A DNA stretch of 64,000 nt from JADZAI01 sp047602465 (GTDB taxonomy: Bacteria; Pseudomonadota; Alphaproteobacteria; Micropepsales; Micropepsaceae): NCBI GenBank assembly GCA_047602465.1, contig JASGHF010000001.1:248001-312000 (forward strand). The letters run 5' to 3'. A model generated the notes under the pieces. That model was given only the letters and a program-made list of their open reading frames with translations, was not told the DNA's origin and searched no databases. Shown one piece after another: positions 57,155 through 64,000 of the stretch. A program made the translations under genes and the position numbers. Position 1 is the first letter of the stretch. Every line of letters starts with the position of its first letter.

Positions 57155-58129
57155 ATGTCCCTCGTGATTCCCGTGCGCAAGGCGCGCCGCGTCTGGTTTC
57201 GTGTCCTTGCCGTCGCGGCGATGTCGGCGCTCGCGGCCGCATGCGGATCGAGCCGTACTCTCAGCGACGGTCCCGTGCCGAGCGGCGCTGGCGGCGTCTA
57301 CAAGGTCGGCAACCCATATGAGGTGGCCGGCGTCTGGTACTATCCGCAGGAAGATCCGCTCTACGACGAGACGGGGATCGCCTCGTGGTACGGCAAGGAG
57401 TTCGCTGGGCGGAAGACGGCCAATGGCGAAATCTTCAATCCGAAGGAAGTCAGCGCCGCCCACAAGACGCTGCCGATGCCGACCAACGTGCGCGTCACGA
57501 ACCTCGAAAACGGCAAGTCCATTGTGGCGCGGGTGAATGATCGCGGCCCGTTCAAACCCGGGCGTATCATCGATCTCTCCGAAAAAGGCGCTGAGCTTCT
57601 CGGCTTCAAGTCGCAAGGCGTTGCGCGGGTTCGTGTCGAGTTTCTCGGCATCGCCGACCTGCCCGATGGACGGCCGGGCAAACGGGTGGCCGGGAAGGGC
57701 GATCACGCGGAGATTGGCGGAACGGTCGCCCGCGCGGCGCCGGCCGCAGCCGTGGAGGGCGGGGCATTGCCGCCGCCCGACGGCGCGGCCGCATCGGGGC
57801 CGGGTGTGACGCCTCGCGAAATCACGCCCATCCCGGTGCCGGTGGCCTCACCCGTGGACGAGCCGGATGGCACCGTCACCGAAGTTCCCGTCGCGACATC
57901 GGGCGGCATCTACGTGCAGGCGGGGGCCTTTCTGGCTCGCGAGAATGCTGATCGCTTGCTGCGTCGTCTGAAAACGATTGCCGACTTCCGCATTTCGACG
58001 AAGCGTCAGGACGGAAAGCTGTATTATCGCGTGCGCGTCGGACCTATCGCTTCTGTCGGCGAAGCCGATGCCATTCTCGAAAAAGTGTTGATGGACGGCC
58101 AAAAAGGCGCGGCCATCGTGATTGAGTAG
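57155..58129 (+). CDS. rlpA: Septal ring lytic transglycosylase RlpA
   Basis: 324 residues: lipoprotein signal (lipobox LAAAC, Cys near residue 30), a double-psi beta-barrel (ETGIASWYGKEFAGRKTANG ... AAHKTLPMPTNVRVTNLENG ... VNDRGPFKPGRIIDLS), a Pro-rich linker, and a SPOR domain (residues 247-324, GGIYVQAGAFLARENADRLL) that binds denuded glycan at the septum. It is the first gene of the rlpA-dac-tmk-holB run; the carboxypeptidase starts 9 nt later. Confidence 0.95.
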   Translation: MSLVIPVRKARRVWFRVLAVAAMSALAAACGSSRTLSDGPVPSGAGGVYKVGNPYEVAGVWYYPQEDPLYDETGIASWYGKEFAGRKTANGEIFNPKEVSAAHKTLPMPTNVRVTNLENGKSIVARVNDRGPFKPGRIIDLSEKGAELLGFKSQGVARVRVEFLGIADLPDGRPGKRVAGKGDHAEIGGTVARAAPAAAVEGGALPPPDGAAASGPGVTPREITPIPVPVASPVDEPDGTVTEVPVATSGGIYVQAGAFLARENADRLLRRLKTIADFRISTKRQDGKLYYRVRVGPIASVGEADAILEKVLMDGQKGAAIVIE

Positions 58130-58138
58130 GAGTTGGAG

Positions 58139-59314
58139 ATGTTGACCCGCCTCATCGCCTTCCTGGCGTTCGCTCTTATTCTCGCCGTCCCGGCTTCCGC
58201 GTTCGAGACAATCGCAAAGACTGCGATCCTCATGGACTACGAGACCGGCGAGGTTCTCTACGACAAGGATGCCGACAAGCGCGTGCCGCCTGCATCGATG
58301 ACCAAGCTGGTCCTCGCGGATGTGATCTTTTCCAAGCTGAAATCCGGCGAGATCACGATGGACACGACATTCCGCGTCTCCGAGAAGGCGTGGAAGATGG
58401 GCGGCTCCAAGATGTTCGTGGAGCTGGGCAGCGAGGTTCGTGTCGAAGACCTGCTGCGCGGCATCATCATCCATTCCGGCAACGATGCCTGTATCGTGAT
58501 GGCCGAAGGCATTGCAGGCTCGGAAGAGGGCATGGTCGCGCTGATGAACGCGCGTGCCCGGGAGCTGGGCATGAAGGATTCGCTCTTCCAGAACACGACC
58601 GGCTGGCCGGCCGAAAATCATTACATGTCGGCGCGCGACCTCGCGACGATTTCACGCCACATCATCAAGGAATACCCTGAGTACTTCCATTTCTATTCCG
58701 AGAAGGAATTCACCTGGTCGGCCGGCAAGGGCATCAAGGTCGGCGAAGGCGAGCAGACGACGATCAGCCAGGGCAACCGGAACCCGCTACTCTATGCGAC
58801 GCCGCCGGGCGACGGCATGAAGACTGGCCACACGGAAGAGGCCGGCTACTGCCTCACCGGAACGCAGAAGCGCGGCGATCAGCGCATGATCATGGTGGTC
58901 ACCGGCCTTACCTCCGAAAAGGAGCGCGCGACGGAAGCCGTTCGCTTCATGGAAGCCGCGTTCAAGGAGTTCCGCCGTTACGACATCTTCAAGCCGGGGG
59001 ACACGATTGCCGAGGCCGAGGTCTGGAATGGCGAGGCCGAGAAGGTGGCCCTTACGGTGGCAGAGCCGCTGCGCCTCTATTTCTCGCCGGAAGGCCGGCA
59101 GGGCCTCAAGGTGTCGTACAGCTATACGGCGCCTCTCGAAGCGCCGCTGGCGGCCGGGCAGGAAGTCGGCAAGGTGATCGTCGAAGCGCCGGGGCATGAG
59201 GCCCGCTCCTATCCGCTGGTCGTGGCGAGCGAGGTCGAGCAGGCGGGAATTCTCAGCCGCATTATGAACGCCGTTTCAGTCAGCCTGTTCGGCTACGAGG
59301 AGCCGCAGGGCTGA
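58139..59314 (+). CDS. D-alanyl-D-alanine carboxypeptidase (class C PBP)
   Basis: 391 residues: signal peptide cut after ASA, then S11-type peptidase motifs SxxK (PPASMTKLV), SxN (HSGND) and KTG (MKTGHTEEAG). The C-terminal beta-domain (residues 280-391) carries a membrane-associating helix at the end (ILSRIMNAVSVSLFGY). ATG 58139 has AGGAG 6 nt upstream, preferred over a TTG at 58133. It trims the terminal D-Ala of peptidoglycan stems. Confidence 0.95.
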   Translation: MLTRLIAFLAFALILAVPASAFETIAKTAILMDYETGEVLYDKDADKRVPPASMTKLVLADVIFSKLKSGEITMDTTFRVSEKAWKMGGSKMFVELGSEVRVEDLLRGIIIHSGNDACIVMAEGIAGSEEGMVALMNARARELGMKDSLFQNTTGWPAENHYMSARDLATISRHIIKEYPEYFHFYSEKEFTWSAGKGIKVGEGEQTTISQGNRNPLLYATPPGDGMKTGHTEEAGYCLTGTQKRGDQRMIMVVTGLTSEKERATEAVRFMEAAFKEFRRYDIFKPGDTIAEAEVWNGEAEKVALTVAEPLRLYFSPEGRQGLKVSYSYTAPLEAPLAAGQEVGKVIVEAPGHEARSYPLVVASEVEQAGILSRIMNAVSVSLFGYEEPQG

Positions 59315-59315
59315 C

Positions 59316-59948
59316 ATGGCGCGCGGCTTCTTCATCGCGCTTGAAGGCGGCGAGGGGGCCGGTAAGTCCACGCAGGCGCGGCGTCTCGCGGATCATCTCC
59401 GCGCCGCTGGCCGCGAGGTCGTTCTGACGCGGGAACCCGGCGGCTCTCCCGGCGCCGAAGATATCAGGAAGCTGCTGGTGACAGGCGAGGCTGCGCGCTG
59501 GTCCCCGCTGACCGAGGCGCTGCTGATGTACGCGGCGCGGGAAGATCACCTCAACACGACCATCCGTCCTGCGCTGGCGCGGGGTGCGGTTGTGATCTCC
59601 GATCGTTTTGCGGACTCGTCCGAGGCCTACCAGGGCGCGGGCGGAGGCGTGGCGCTCGAAACCCTGAATGCGCTCAGGTCTATCGTGGTGGGCAGCGACG
59701 AGCCTGATCTGACTCTCATCTTCGACCTGCCGGTCGCTACGGGTCTTGCACGAGCCGCCGCGCGTGGCGGCGATGCCCGCTTTGAATCCAAAGGCGCCGC
59801 GTATCACCAGAGGCTGCGCGATGCCTATCTCGCGATCGCGGCGCGCAGGAAAGACACAGCGACTCTCATCGACGCGGCGCAGGACGAGGACGCGGTCGCC
59901 GAGGCGATCCGTATCCGTGTCGACGCCGTCATGGCGCGAGGCGCGTGA
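59316..59948 (+). CDS. tmk: Thymidylate kinase
   Basis: A 210-residue dTMP kinase: Walker A EGGEGAGKSTQ, the LTREPGGSPGAEDIR block (catalytic Arg), SDRFADSSEAYQGAGGGV, and a LID segment with two or more arginines (ARAAARGGDARFES). ATG 59316 lies immediately after the carboxypeptidase stop, and its own stop overlaps holB (TGATG), so the genes form one operon. Confidence 0.97.
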   Translation: MARGFFIALEGGEGAGKSTQARRLADHLRAAGREVVLTREPGGSPGAEDIRKLLVTGEAARWSPLTEALLMYAAREDHLNTTIRPALARGAVVISDRFADSSEAYQGAGGGVALETLNALRSIVVGSDEPDLTLIFDLPVATGLARAAARGGDARFESKGAAYHQRLRDAYLAIAARRKDTATLIDAAQDEDAVAEAIRIRVDAVMARGA

Positions 59949-60946
59949 TGTCGGAGCTTCCTGAATCCGACCGGCTTGAAGGATGGCCGCATCCGCGTGA
60001 GGCGCGCAGGGTCTTTGGGCATGAAGCGGCCGAGGCGACGCTGCTGAAGGCGGTCAACGGGCAGATGCCGCATGCCTGGGTATTCGGCGGCCTCAAGGGA
60101 ATCGGCAAGGCGACATTGGCCTGGCGGCTTGCGAAGGCGCTCCTGCAGCGCGGGCGCAGCCGGGCGGCACTGGAAACGCTGGACAGCGACCCGTCGCATC
60201 CGGCCGTCCGGCGACTCATGGCGGGCGCCCAGGCGGACGTGCTTTCGCTGCGCCGTCCTGCCGATCCCAAGACCGGCAAGATCAAGAATGACCTCACCGT
60301 CGATGAAGTGCGGCGTCTGGGCGAGTTCTACGCCCGTCATGCCGGTGAAGGCGGTATCCGCATTGCCATCGTCGATAGCGCCGACAACCTCAATCGCAAT
60401 GCAGCGAACGCCTTGCTGAAAACGCTCGAGGAACCGCCGCCGGACAGCCTGCTCATCCTCATCGCGCACCGGCCGCGGGCTCTCCTGCCAACCATCCGGT
60501 CGCGGTGCCGGATGCTGACGCTGTCGCCATTGAGCGATGATGAATTGTCGACCGCGCTCGGCGCCGTCGCGCCAGATATGGAGCAGAGCACGGCACTGGT
60601 GCGGATGGCCGCCGGCAGTGTCGGTGGTGCGCTGGAACTGGCAGCGCATGACGGACCTGGCCTCGACGCGGCCCTCCGGACCATCGCAGCGCGCCGCGGA
60701 CGTGATGCGAACGCAGCCCACGCGCTTGCCAACGAACTGGCGGCCGCTGCTGCCGCGCCGCGCTTCCGTCTATTCCTGGACCGGCTTCAGGCCGGTTTTG
60801 CCGAAGGCGCCCGTCTCGGCGACAGAGAGGCACTTGAGGCGTGGAAAATGACGGGCGACCTCGCCCGCGCCGAAGATGGCCTCAACATCGACAAGCGCAG
60901 CATCGTACTGCGCCTTCTGGAACGCTACGCGGCCCTGGCGGCGTAG
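59948..60946 (+). CDS. holB: DNA polymerase III delta-prime subunit
   Basis: 332 residues of the clamp-loader delta' type: GLKGIGKATLAWRLAKALL is a degenerate Walker A (GKA in place of GKT/S), NAANALLKTLEEPPPDSLLILI and RALLPTIRSRCRML carry the SRC finger. Delta' does not need to hydrolyse ATP, so the altered P-loop is compatible with function. ATG 59948 overlaps the tmk stop. The 3' end overlaps the convergent LLM gene by 22 nt. Confidence 0.95.
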   Translation: MSELPESDRLEGWPHPREARRVFGHEAAEATLLKAVNGQMPHAWVFGGLKGIGKATLAWRLAKALLQRGRSRAALETLDSDPSHPAVRRLMAGAQADVLSLRRPADPKTGKIKNDLTVDEVRRLGEFYARHAGEGGIRIAIVDSADNLNRNAANALLKTLEEPPPDSLLILIAHRPRALLPTIRSRCRMLTLSPLSDDELSTALGAVAPDMEQSTALVRMAAGSVGGALELAAHDGPGLDAALRTIAARRGRDANAAHALANELAAAAAAPRFRLFLDRLQAGFAEGARLGDREALEAWKMTGDLARAEDGLNIDKRSIVLRLLERYAALAA

Positions 60947-61926
60947 AGATCGTCGGCGATCCCGGCGAGCAGTTCGAAGCTCTTCAGCCGCGCGTCGTGA
61001 TCGTAGATCGAACCGGTGACCATCAGTTCGTCGATGCCCGTGACGCGGATGAACTCGGACAGTTCACGCTTCACCGTTTGCGGCGATCCGACGAAGGAGT
61101 AGGTGAGCATGTGCTGGGCCTGCGCCTTCTCCGCGCCGGACCAGTACGTCTCGATATCGTCGATGGGCGGCTGCATCTTGCCGCGCGCATTCCGCATCAT
61201 GTTCGCAAAAGCCTGCTGCAGCGACGTAAAGAGCCGGCGCGCCTCGGTGTCGGTGTCGGCGCAGATGACGTTCACGCAGGCCATGGAGTAGGGCGCCGCC
61301 AATTGCTCCGACGGCTGGAAGCGCTGACGATAGGCGGCGAGCGCTTGCATCAGCATGTCGGGCGCGAAATGCGATGCGAAGGCGTAGGGCAGGCCAAGGA
61401 GGCCGGCGAGCTGCGCGCCGAATGTGCTGGACCCCAGAATCCAGACAGGAATCTTCAAGCCGCCGCCCGGAACGGCCTGTATCGCTTGTCCCGGCTGGAC
61501 CTCGGCAAGAAAGGCCTGAAGTTCCTGGACATCGCGCGGAAACTGGTCGGCGCTGTCCGGGCCTCGGCGCAACGCCCGCAGCGTGCGCTGGTCGGTGCCG
61601 GGCGCGCGTCCGAGGCCAAGGTCGATGCGCCCTGGATATAGCGATTCCAGGGTGCCGAATTGCTCGGCGATCACCATGGGCGAATGGTTCGGCAGCATGA
61701 TCCCGCCGGAACCAATGCGGATTGTGCTGGTGCCTTCAGCGACGAAGCCGAGCGCTACGGACGTCGCCGCACTGGCGATGCCGACCATGTTGTGGTGTTC
61801 GGCCATCCAGAAGCGCTGGTAACCGAGCCGTTCGGCATGCTGGGCGAGGGCGCGCGCATTGAGCAGCGCATCGCGCGGGGTGTTGCCCTCGATGACCGGG
61901 GCGAGGTCGAGCACGGATAGCTTCAT
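60925..61926 (-). CDS. LLM-class (luciferase-like) flavin-dependent oxidoreductase
   Basis: 333 residues: MKLSVLDLAPV, AEHHNMVGIASAATSV, IRIGSGGIMLPNHSPMVIAE and PGRIDLGLGRAPGTDQ are hallmarks of the MsnO8/luciferase-like family, using FMNH2 and O2 on an unknown substrate. It is on the minus strand between holB and tatD. In many alphaproteobacteria metG stands there, so this gene probably replaced or displaced it. Confidence 0.92.
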   Translation of the reverse strand: MKLSVLDLAPVIEGNTPRDALLNARALAQHAERLGYQRFWMAEHHNMVGIASAATSVALGFVAEGTSTIRIGSGGIMLPNHSPMVIAEQFGTLESLYPGRIDLGLGRAPGTDQRTLRALRRGPDSADQFPRDVQELQAFLAEVQPGQAIQAVPGGGLKIPVWILGSSTFGAQLAGLLGLPYAFASHFAPDMLMQALAAYRQRFQPSEQLAAPYSMACVNVICADTDTEARRLFTSLQQAFANMMRNARGKMQPPIDDIETYWSGAEKAQAQHMLTYSFVGSPQTVKRELSEFIRVTGIDELMVTGSIYDHDARLKSFELLAGIADDLYAARAA

Positions 61927-62005
61927 GCAGCCTATCTGGGCCTCGCAAGGCGGCCCTGCAATGGCGGAGGTGGACGCTTCAGGGGGGATCGCCTAGATCA
62001 GGCAC

Positions 62006-62794
62006 ATGCCTCTGGTCGATAGCCATTGCCATCTAGATTTCCCCCAACTTGCCGAACGGCGCGATGAGGTGCTTGCGCGCGCCCGCGCGGCCGGGGTGGG
62101 CGTCATGCTGACCATTGGGACGAAACTTTCGGCCTTCGAGGGCGTAAAGGCGGCCGCCGAGGCCTCGGACGGGGTCTATTGTTCAGTCGGCGTCCATCCA
62201 CACGAGGCCGAAGCCGAGCCGGACATCCAGGCCGCCCAGCTTCTCGCTCATGCGGATCATCCCAAGGTCGTCGCATTCGGCGAGACCGGCCTCGACTACT
62301 TCTACGAGCATGCGCCGCGTGAGGCCCAGAAGGCCAATTTTCGCGCGCACATTGCCGCGGGCAGGGCGGCGGGACTGCCGATCATCGTTCATACCCGCGA
62401 TGCCGACGATGACACGGAGGCGCTCCTGACGGAAGAGATGAAGCAGGGCGCTTTCACGGGCGTCCTGCACTGCTTCACCTCCGGGGAACGGCTGGCCCGG
62501 GCGGCCATCGATCTCGGCTTCTATATTTCGTTCTCGGGCATTCTCACGTTCAAGAAGACCGAAACCCTGCAAGCCATTGCGCGCGATCTGCCGCTGGATC
62601 GCATCCTGGTCGAGACCGATGCGCCTTATCTTGCGCCGATCCCGCATCGCGGAAAGCCGAATGAGCCGGCCTTCGTCGTGCACACGGCCGCCAAGCTGGC
62701 TCAGCTGCGCGGCCTGTCGCTCGACGAGGTGAGCGCCGCGACGACCGCGAACTTCCACCGGCTTTTCGCCAAGACGCGGCCCTATGCCGCTTGA
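62006..62794 (+). CDS. tatD: TatD-family metal-dependent hydrolase
   Basis: 262 residues of the TIM-barrel hydrolase family: HCHLDF (residues 7-12), GVHPHEA, AFGETGLDYFYEHAPREAQ, IIVHTRDADDDT, LHCFTSG and LVETDAPYLAPIPHRGKPNEP give the metal-binding His/Glu/Asp set. TatD proteins act as DNases and 3'-5' exonucleases. Its last 11 bases overlap the MBL-fold gene. Confidence 0.95.
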   Translation: MPLVDSHCHLDFPQLAERRDEVLARARAAGVGVMLTIGTKLSAFEGVKAAAEASDGVYCSVGVHPHEAEAEPDIQAAQLLAHADHPKVVAFGETGLDYFYEHAPREAQKANFRAHIAAGRAAGLPIIVHTRDADDDTEALLTEEMKQGAFTGVLHCFTSGERLARAAIDLGFYISFSGILTFKKTETLQAIARDLPLDRILVETDAPYLAPIPHRGKPNEPAFVVHTAAKLAQLRGLSLDEVSAATTANFHRLFAKTRPYAA

Positions 62795-63575
62795 GGCGCG
62801 AATCCTGGGTTGCGGATCGTCGAGCGGCGTGCCGCGTGTCGGCCTTCATGGCCCGGACTGGGGGGCATGCGACCCGTCCGATCCGCGCAATCGCCGCACA
62901 CGGTGCTCGCTTCTGGTGCGAACCGACGGCTTCAATATCCTGATCGACACCAGCCCGGACCTGCGCGAACAGATGCTCCTGGCCGGGGACGCGCAGATCC
63001 ATACCGTCCTCTACACGCACGATCACGCGGACCAGACCCACGGGATCGATGATCTCCGGGCTATTGCATATGCGATGCGTCGCAGGATGCCGGTTTTTGC
63101 CGATGGGGAAACGCTGGGAGCGCTCCGCGCCCGTTTCGGATATTGCTTTGATACCCCGCCGGGCAGCGGCTATCCGCCAATTCTTGACGCCCGCGTCATT
63201 CCTGAACCGCTGGCCCCATTCAGGCTGGACGGCGGGATCGAAGTCGTCCCGTTCGGACAGACCCATGGCCGGATTCGATCGCTTGGATTCCGCATCGGTC
63301 CTGTCGCCTATTCAAGCGACGTCTCGGCTTTGGACGATGCGGCTTTCGCGGCGCTGGAGGGCGTCGAATGCTGGATCGTCGACGCCCTGCGAGACGATCC
63401 CCATCCCACGCATTCCCATGTGGAACAAAGCCTTGCCTGGATCGAACGCGTAAAACCGCGACAGGCGATCCTCACCAATCTCCACATCGATCTCGACTAT
63501 GCGGAGCTGTCCGGCAGGCTGCCAAAGGGTGTCGTCGCCGGCTACGATGGACTCACTTTCGTCAGCGCAAGTTGA
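62784..63575 (+). CDS. PhnP-like MBL-fold metallohydrolase
   Basis: 263 residues: LGCGSSSGVPRVG at the N-terminus, the metal motif YTHDHADQTHGIDDLR (HxHxD with Gln in the next position where His is common), FGQTHGRIRSLGFRIG, and YSSDVSALDD/THSHVEQSL later. This PhnP/RNase Z-like branch hydrolyses phosphodiesters or related esters; the precise substrate is unknown. It follows tatD, the usual neighbour. Confidence 0.92.
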   Translation: MPLEARILGCGSSSGVPRVGLHGPDWGACDPSDPRNRRTRCSLLVRTDGFNILIDTSPDLREQMLLAGDAQIHTVLYTHDHADQTHGIDDLRAIAYAMRRRMPVFADGETLGALRARFGYCFDTPPGSGYPPILDARVIPEPLAPFRLDGGIEVVPFGQTHGRIRSLGFRIGPVAYSSDVSALDDAAFAALEGVECWIVDALRDDPHPTHSHVEQSLAWIERVKPRQAILTNLHIDLDYAELSGRLPKGVVAGYDGLTFVSAS

Positions 63576-63881
63576 ATTTTGCTCTTGTGCGGCGCGGCGT
63601 GATCTTGGTTACAATAGGGTTGCGAGTAGGTGACGCTACGGCTATGTAGCGCGCCGGCTGAAACTCGGGGTGGTGGGTGCAGTACGCGCGCAATGGCAAG
63701 AGCCGCGCGCGATATATGGCGTTCTGGCTGGCGGCTTGAACCGTCGGTCTGCTTGGCGGGAGAACGCTGCGCATTCGCCCCACGGGATACGAGACCTGAA
63801 CACGTGCGCCGGTCACCGTCGGCGCAAATTGTTGCACAACAAGCGGCGTGGAGCCGCGACTAAGGGGTTACAAAGGTGGTT
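63576..63881. promoter_or_regulatory. Intergenic region before exported-protein gene
   Basis: 306 bases without a gene. Candidate promoter TTGCGA (63620-63625), 17 nt, TATGTA (63643-63648); a TACAAT (63610-63615) lies close by. An inverted repeat TTGTTG-CA-CAACAA (63829-63842) sits 40 nt before the ATG, a plausible operator. Nothing else is evident. Confidence 0.4.
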
Positions 63882-64000
63882 ATGAACTCGGATGAGCGCT
63901 TCGCTTCGCGTGTCGCCCGCGGTATCGCGGTTGGCGCGTTCGCATTCAGCCTGACCTTCGCGTCTGCGACGGCGGCGCTTGCTCAGACGCCCGCGGCGCC
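63882..64000 (+). CDS. Partial exported protein (cut by window end)
   Basis: ATG 63882 follows AAAGGTGG and opens at least 39 codons to the window end. The sequence is a textbook signal peptide: MNSDERFASRVARG, a hydrophobic core (IAVGAFAFSLTFASA) and a cut after AALA before QTPAAP. The mature part is outside the window, so the product is not known. The separate promoter-containing gap suggests it is not in the tatD operon. Confidence 0.75.
   Translation, partial: MNSDERFASRVARGIAVGAFAFSLTFASATAALAQTPAA

Overview
This 64-kb window is one GC-rich, gene-dense chromosomal segment, most likely from an alphaproteobacterium. The evidence is conserved gene neighbourhoods (ssb-gyrA-coaD-queA-tgt; recG / sdhE-mfd; rlpA-dac-tmk-holB ... 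tatD-MBL), an alphaproteobacterial-type LexA box (GTTC-N7-GTTC) in the uvrA promoter, and a split YjbE/YjbF/YjbH-type exopolysaccharide locus. The abundance of CoA-linked enzymes (SCP2-type thiolase, HMG-CoA-synthase-like/DUF35 fusion, CaiB/BaiF, MmgE/PrpD, APH/DUF6285 pair, Baeyer-Villiger-type monooxygenase) would fit a lipid- or terpenoid-degrading Caulobacterales/Hyphomonadaceae/Micropepsales-like lineage, but the order cannot be settled by eye. No phage, transposase, integrase or CRISPR array was seen.

Layout. 0.2-12.1 kb: a membrane protein, uvrA with an SOS promoter, a subtilisin-like protease with a small partner gene, ssb, gyrA, coaD, queA and tgt, ending in a tRNA-Lys gene that overlaps the 3' end of tgt on the other strand. 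12.3-19.1 kb: the most unusual part. Seven tandem genes for tiny proteins (signal peptide, Pro/Ala linker, one membrane helix; six of the seven end in an Asp-rich tail), most followed by their own terminator, lie directly upstream of yjbH and yjbF homologues, with galU convergent. 19.2-26.7 kb: an HMG-CoA-synthase-like/DUF35 protein, a nucleotide-sugar epimerase, an SCP2-type thiolase, an ABC exporter pair and an APH-like kinase with its DUF6285 partner. 26.7-33.2 kb: recG, sdhE, mfd (carrying two apparent +1 frameshifts) and a DsbA/FrnE-type protein.

33.3-42.7 kb: an SDR, a hexapeptide acyltransferase, a GFA protein with two paralogous lipoproteins, a CaiB/BaiF enzyme, a histidine phosphatase, a TonB-like anchored protein of unknown C-terminus, a frameshifted VOC protein, a copper-chaperone-like protein, a GT2-GtrA glycosyltransferase and an ArnT-like membrane protein. 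42.7-52.7 kb: an S9 peptidase, an arylsulfatase, a DUF885 protein, a small periplasmic protein, a flavin monooxygenase, tRNA-Ser and an outer-membrane barrel. 52.8-56.3 kb: a tightly coupled adenylate-forming ligase / GNAT / acyl-carrier-protein operon opposite an MmgE/PrpD gene. 56.4-64 kb: a HAD phosphatase, rlpA, a D,D-carboxypeptidase, tmk, holB, an LLM flavoprotein inserted where metG is often found, tatD, an MBL-fold hydrolase and the start of an exported protein.

How the genes fit together: galU (UDP-glucose), the UDP-glucuronate-4-epimerase-like protein, YjbH/YjbF and the seven-gene small-protein array suggest a matrix or capsule polysaccharide function. uvrA, ssb, gyrA, recG, mfd and holB form a DNA maintenance set. 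rlpA, the carboxypeptidase and tmk are cell-cycle and envelope housekeeping genes. Three independent +1 frameshifts (two in mfd, one in the VOC gene) in otherwise well-conserved genes make assembly indels a serious possibility.
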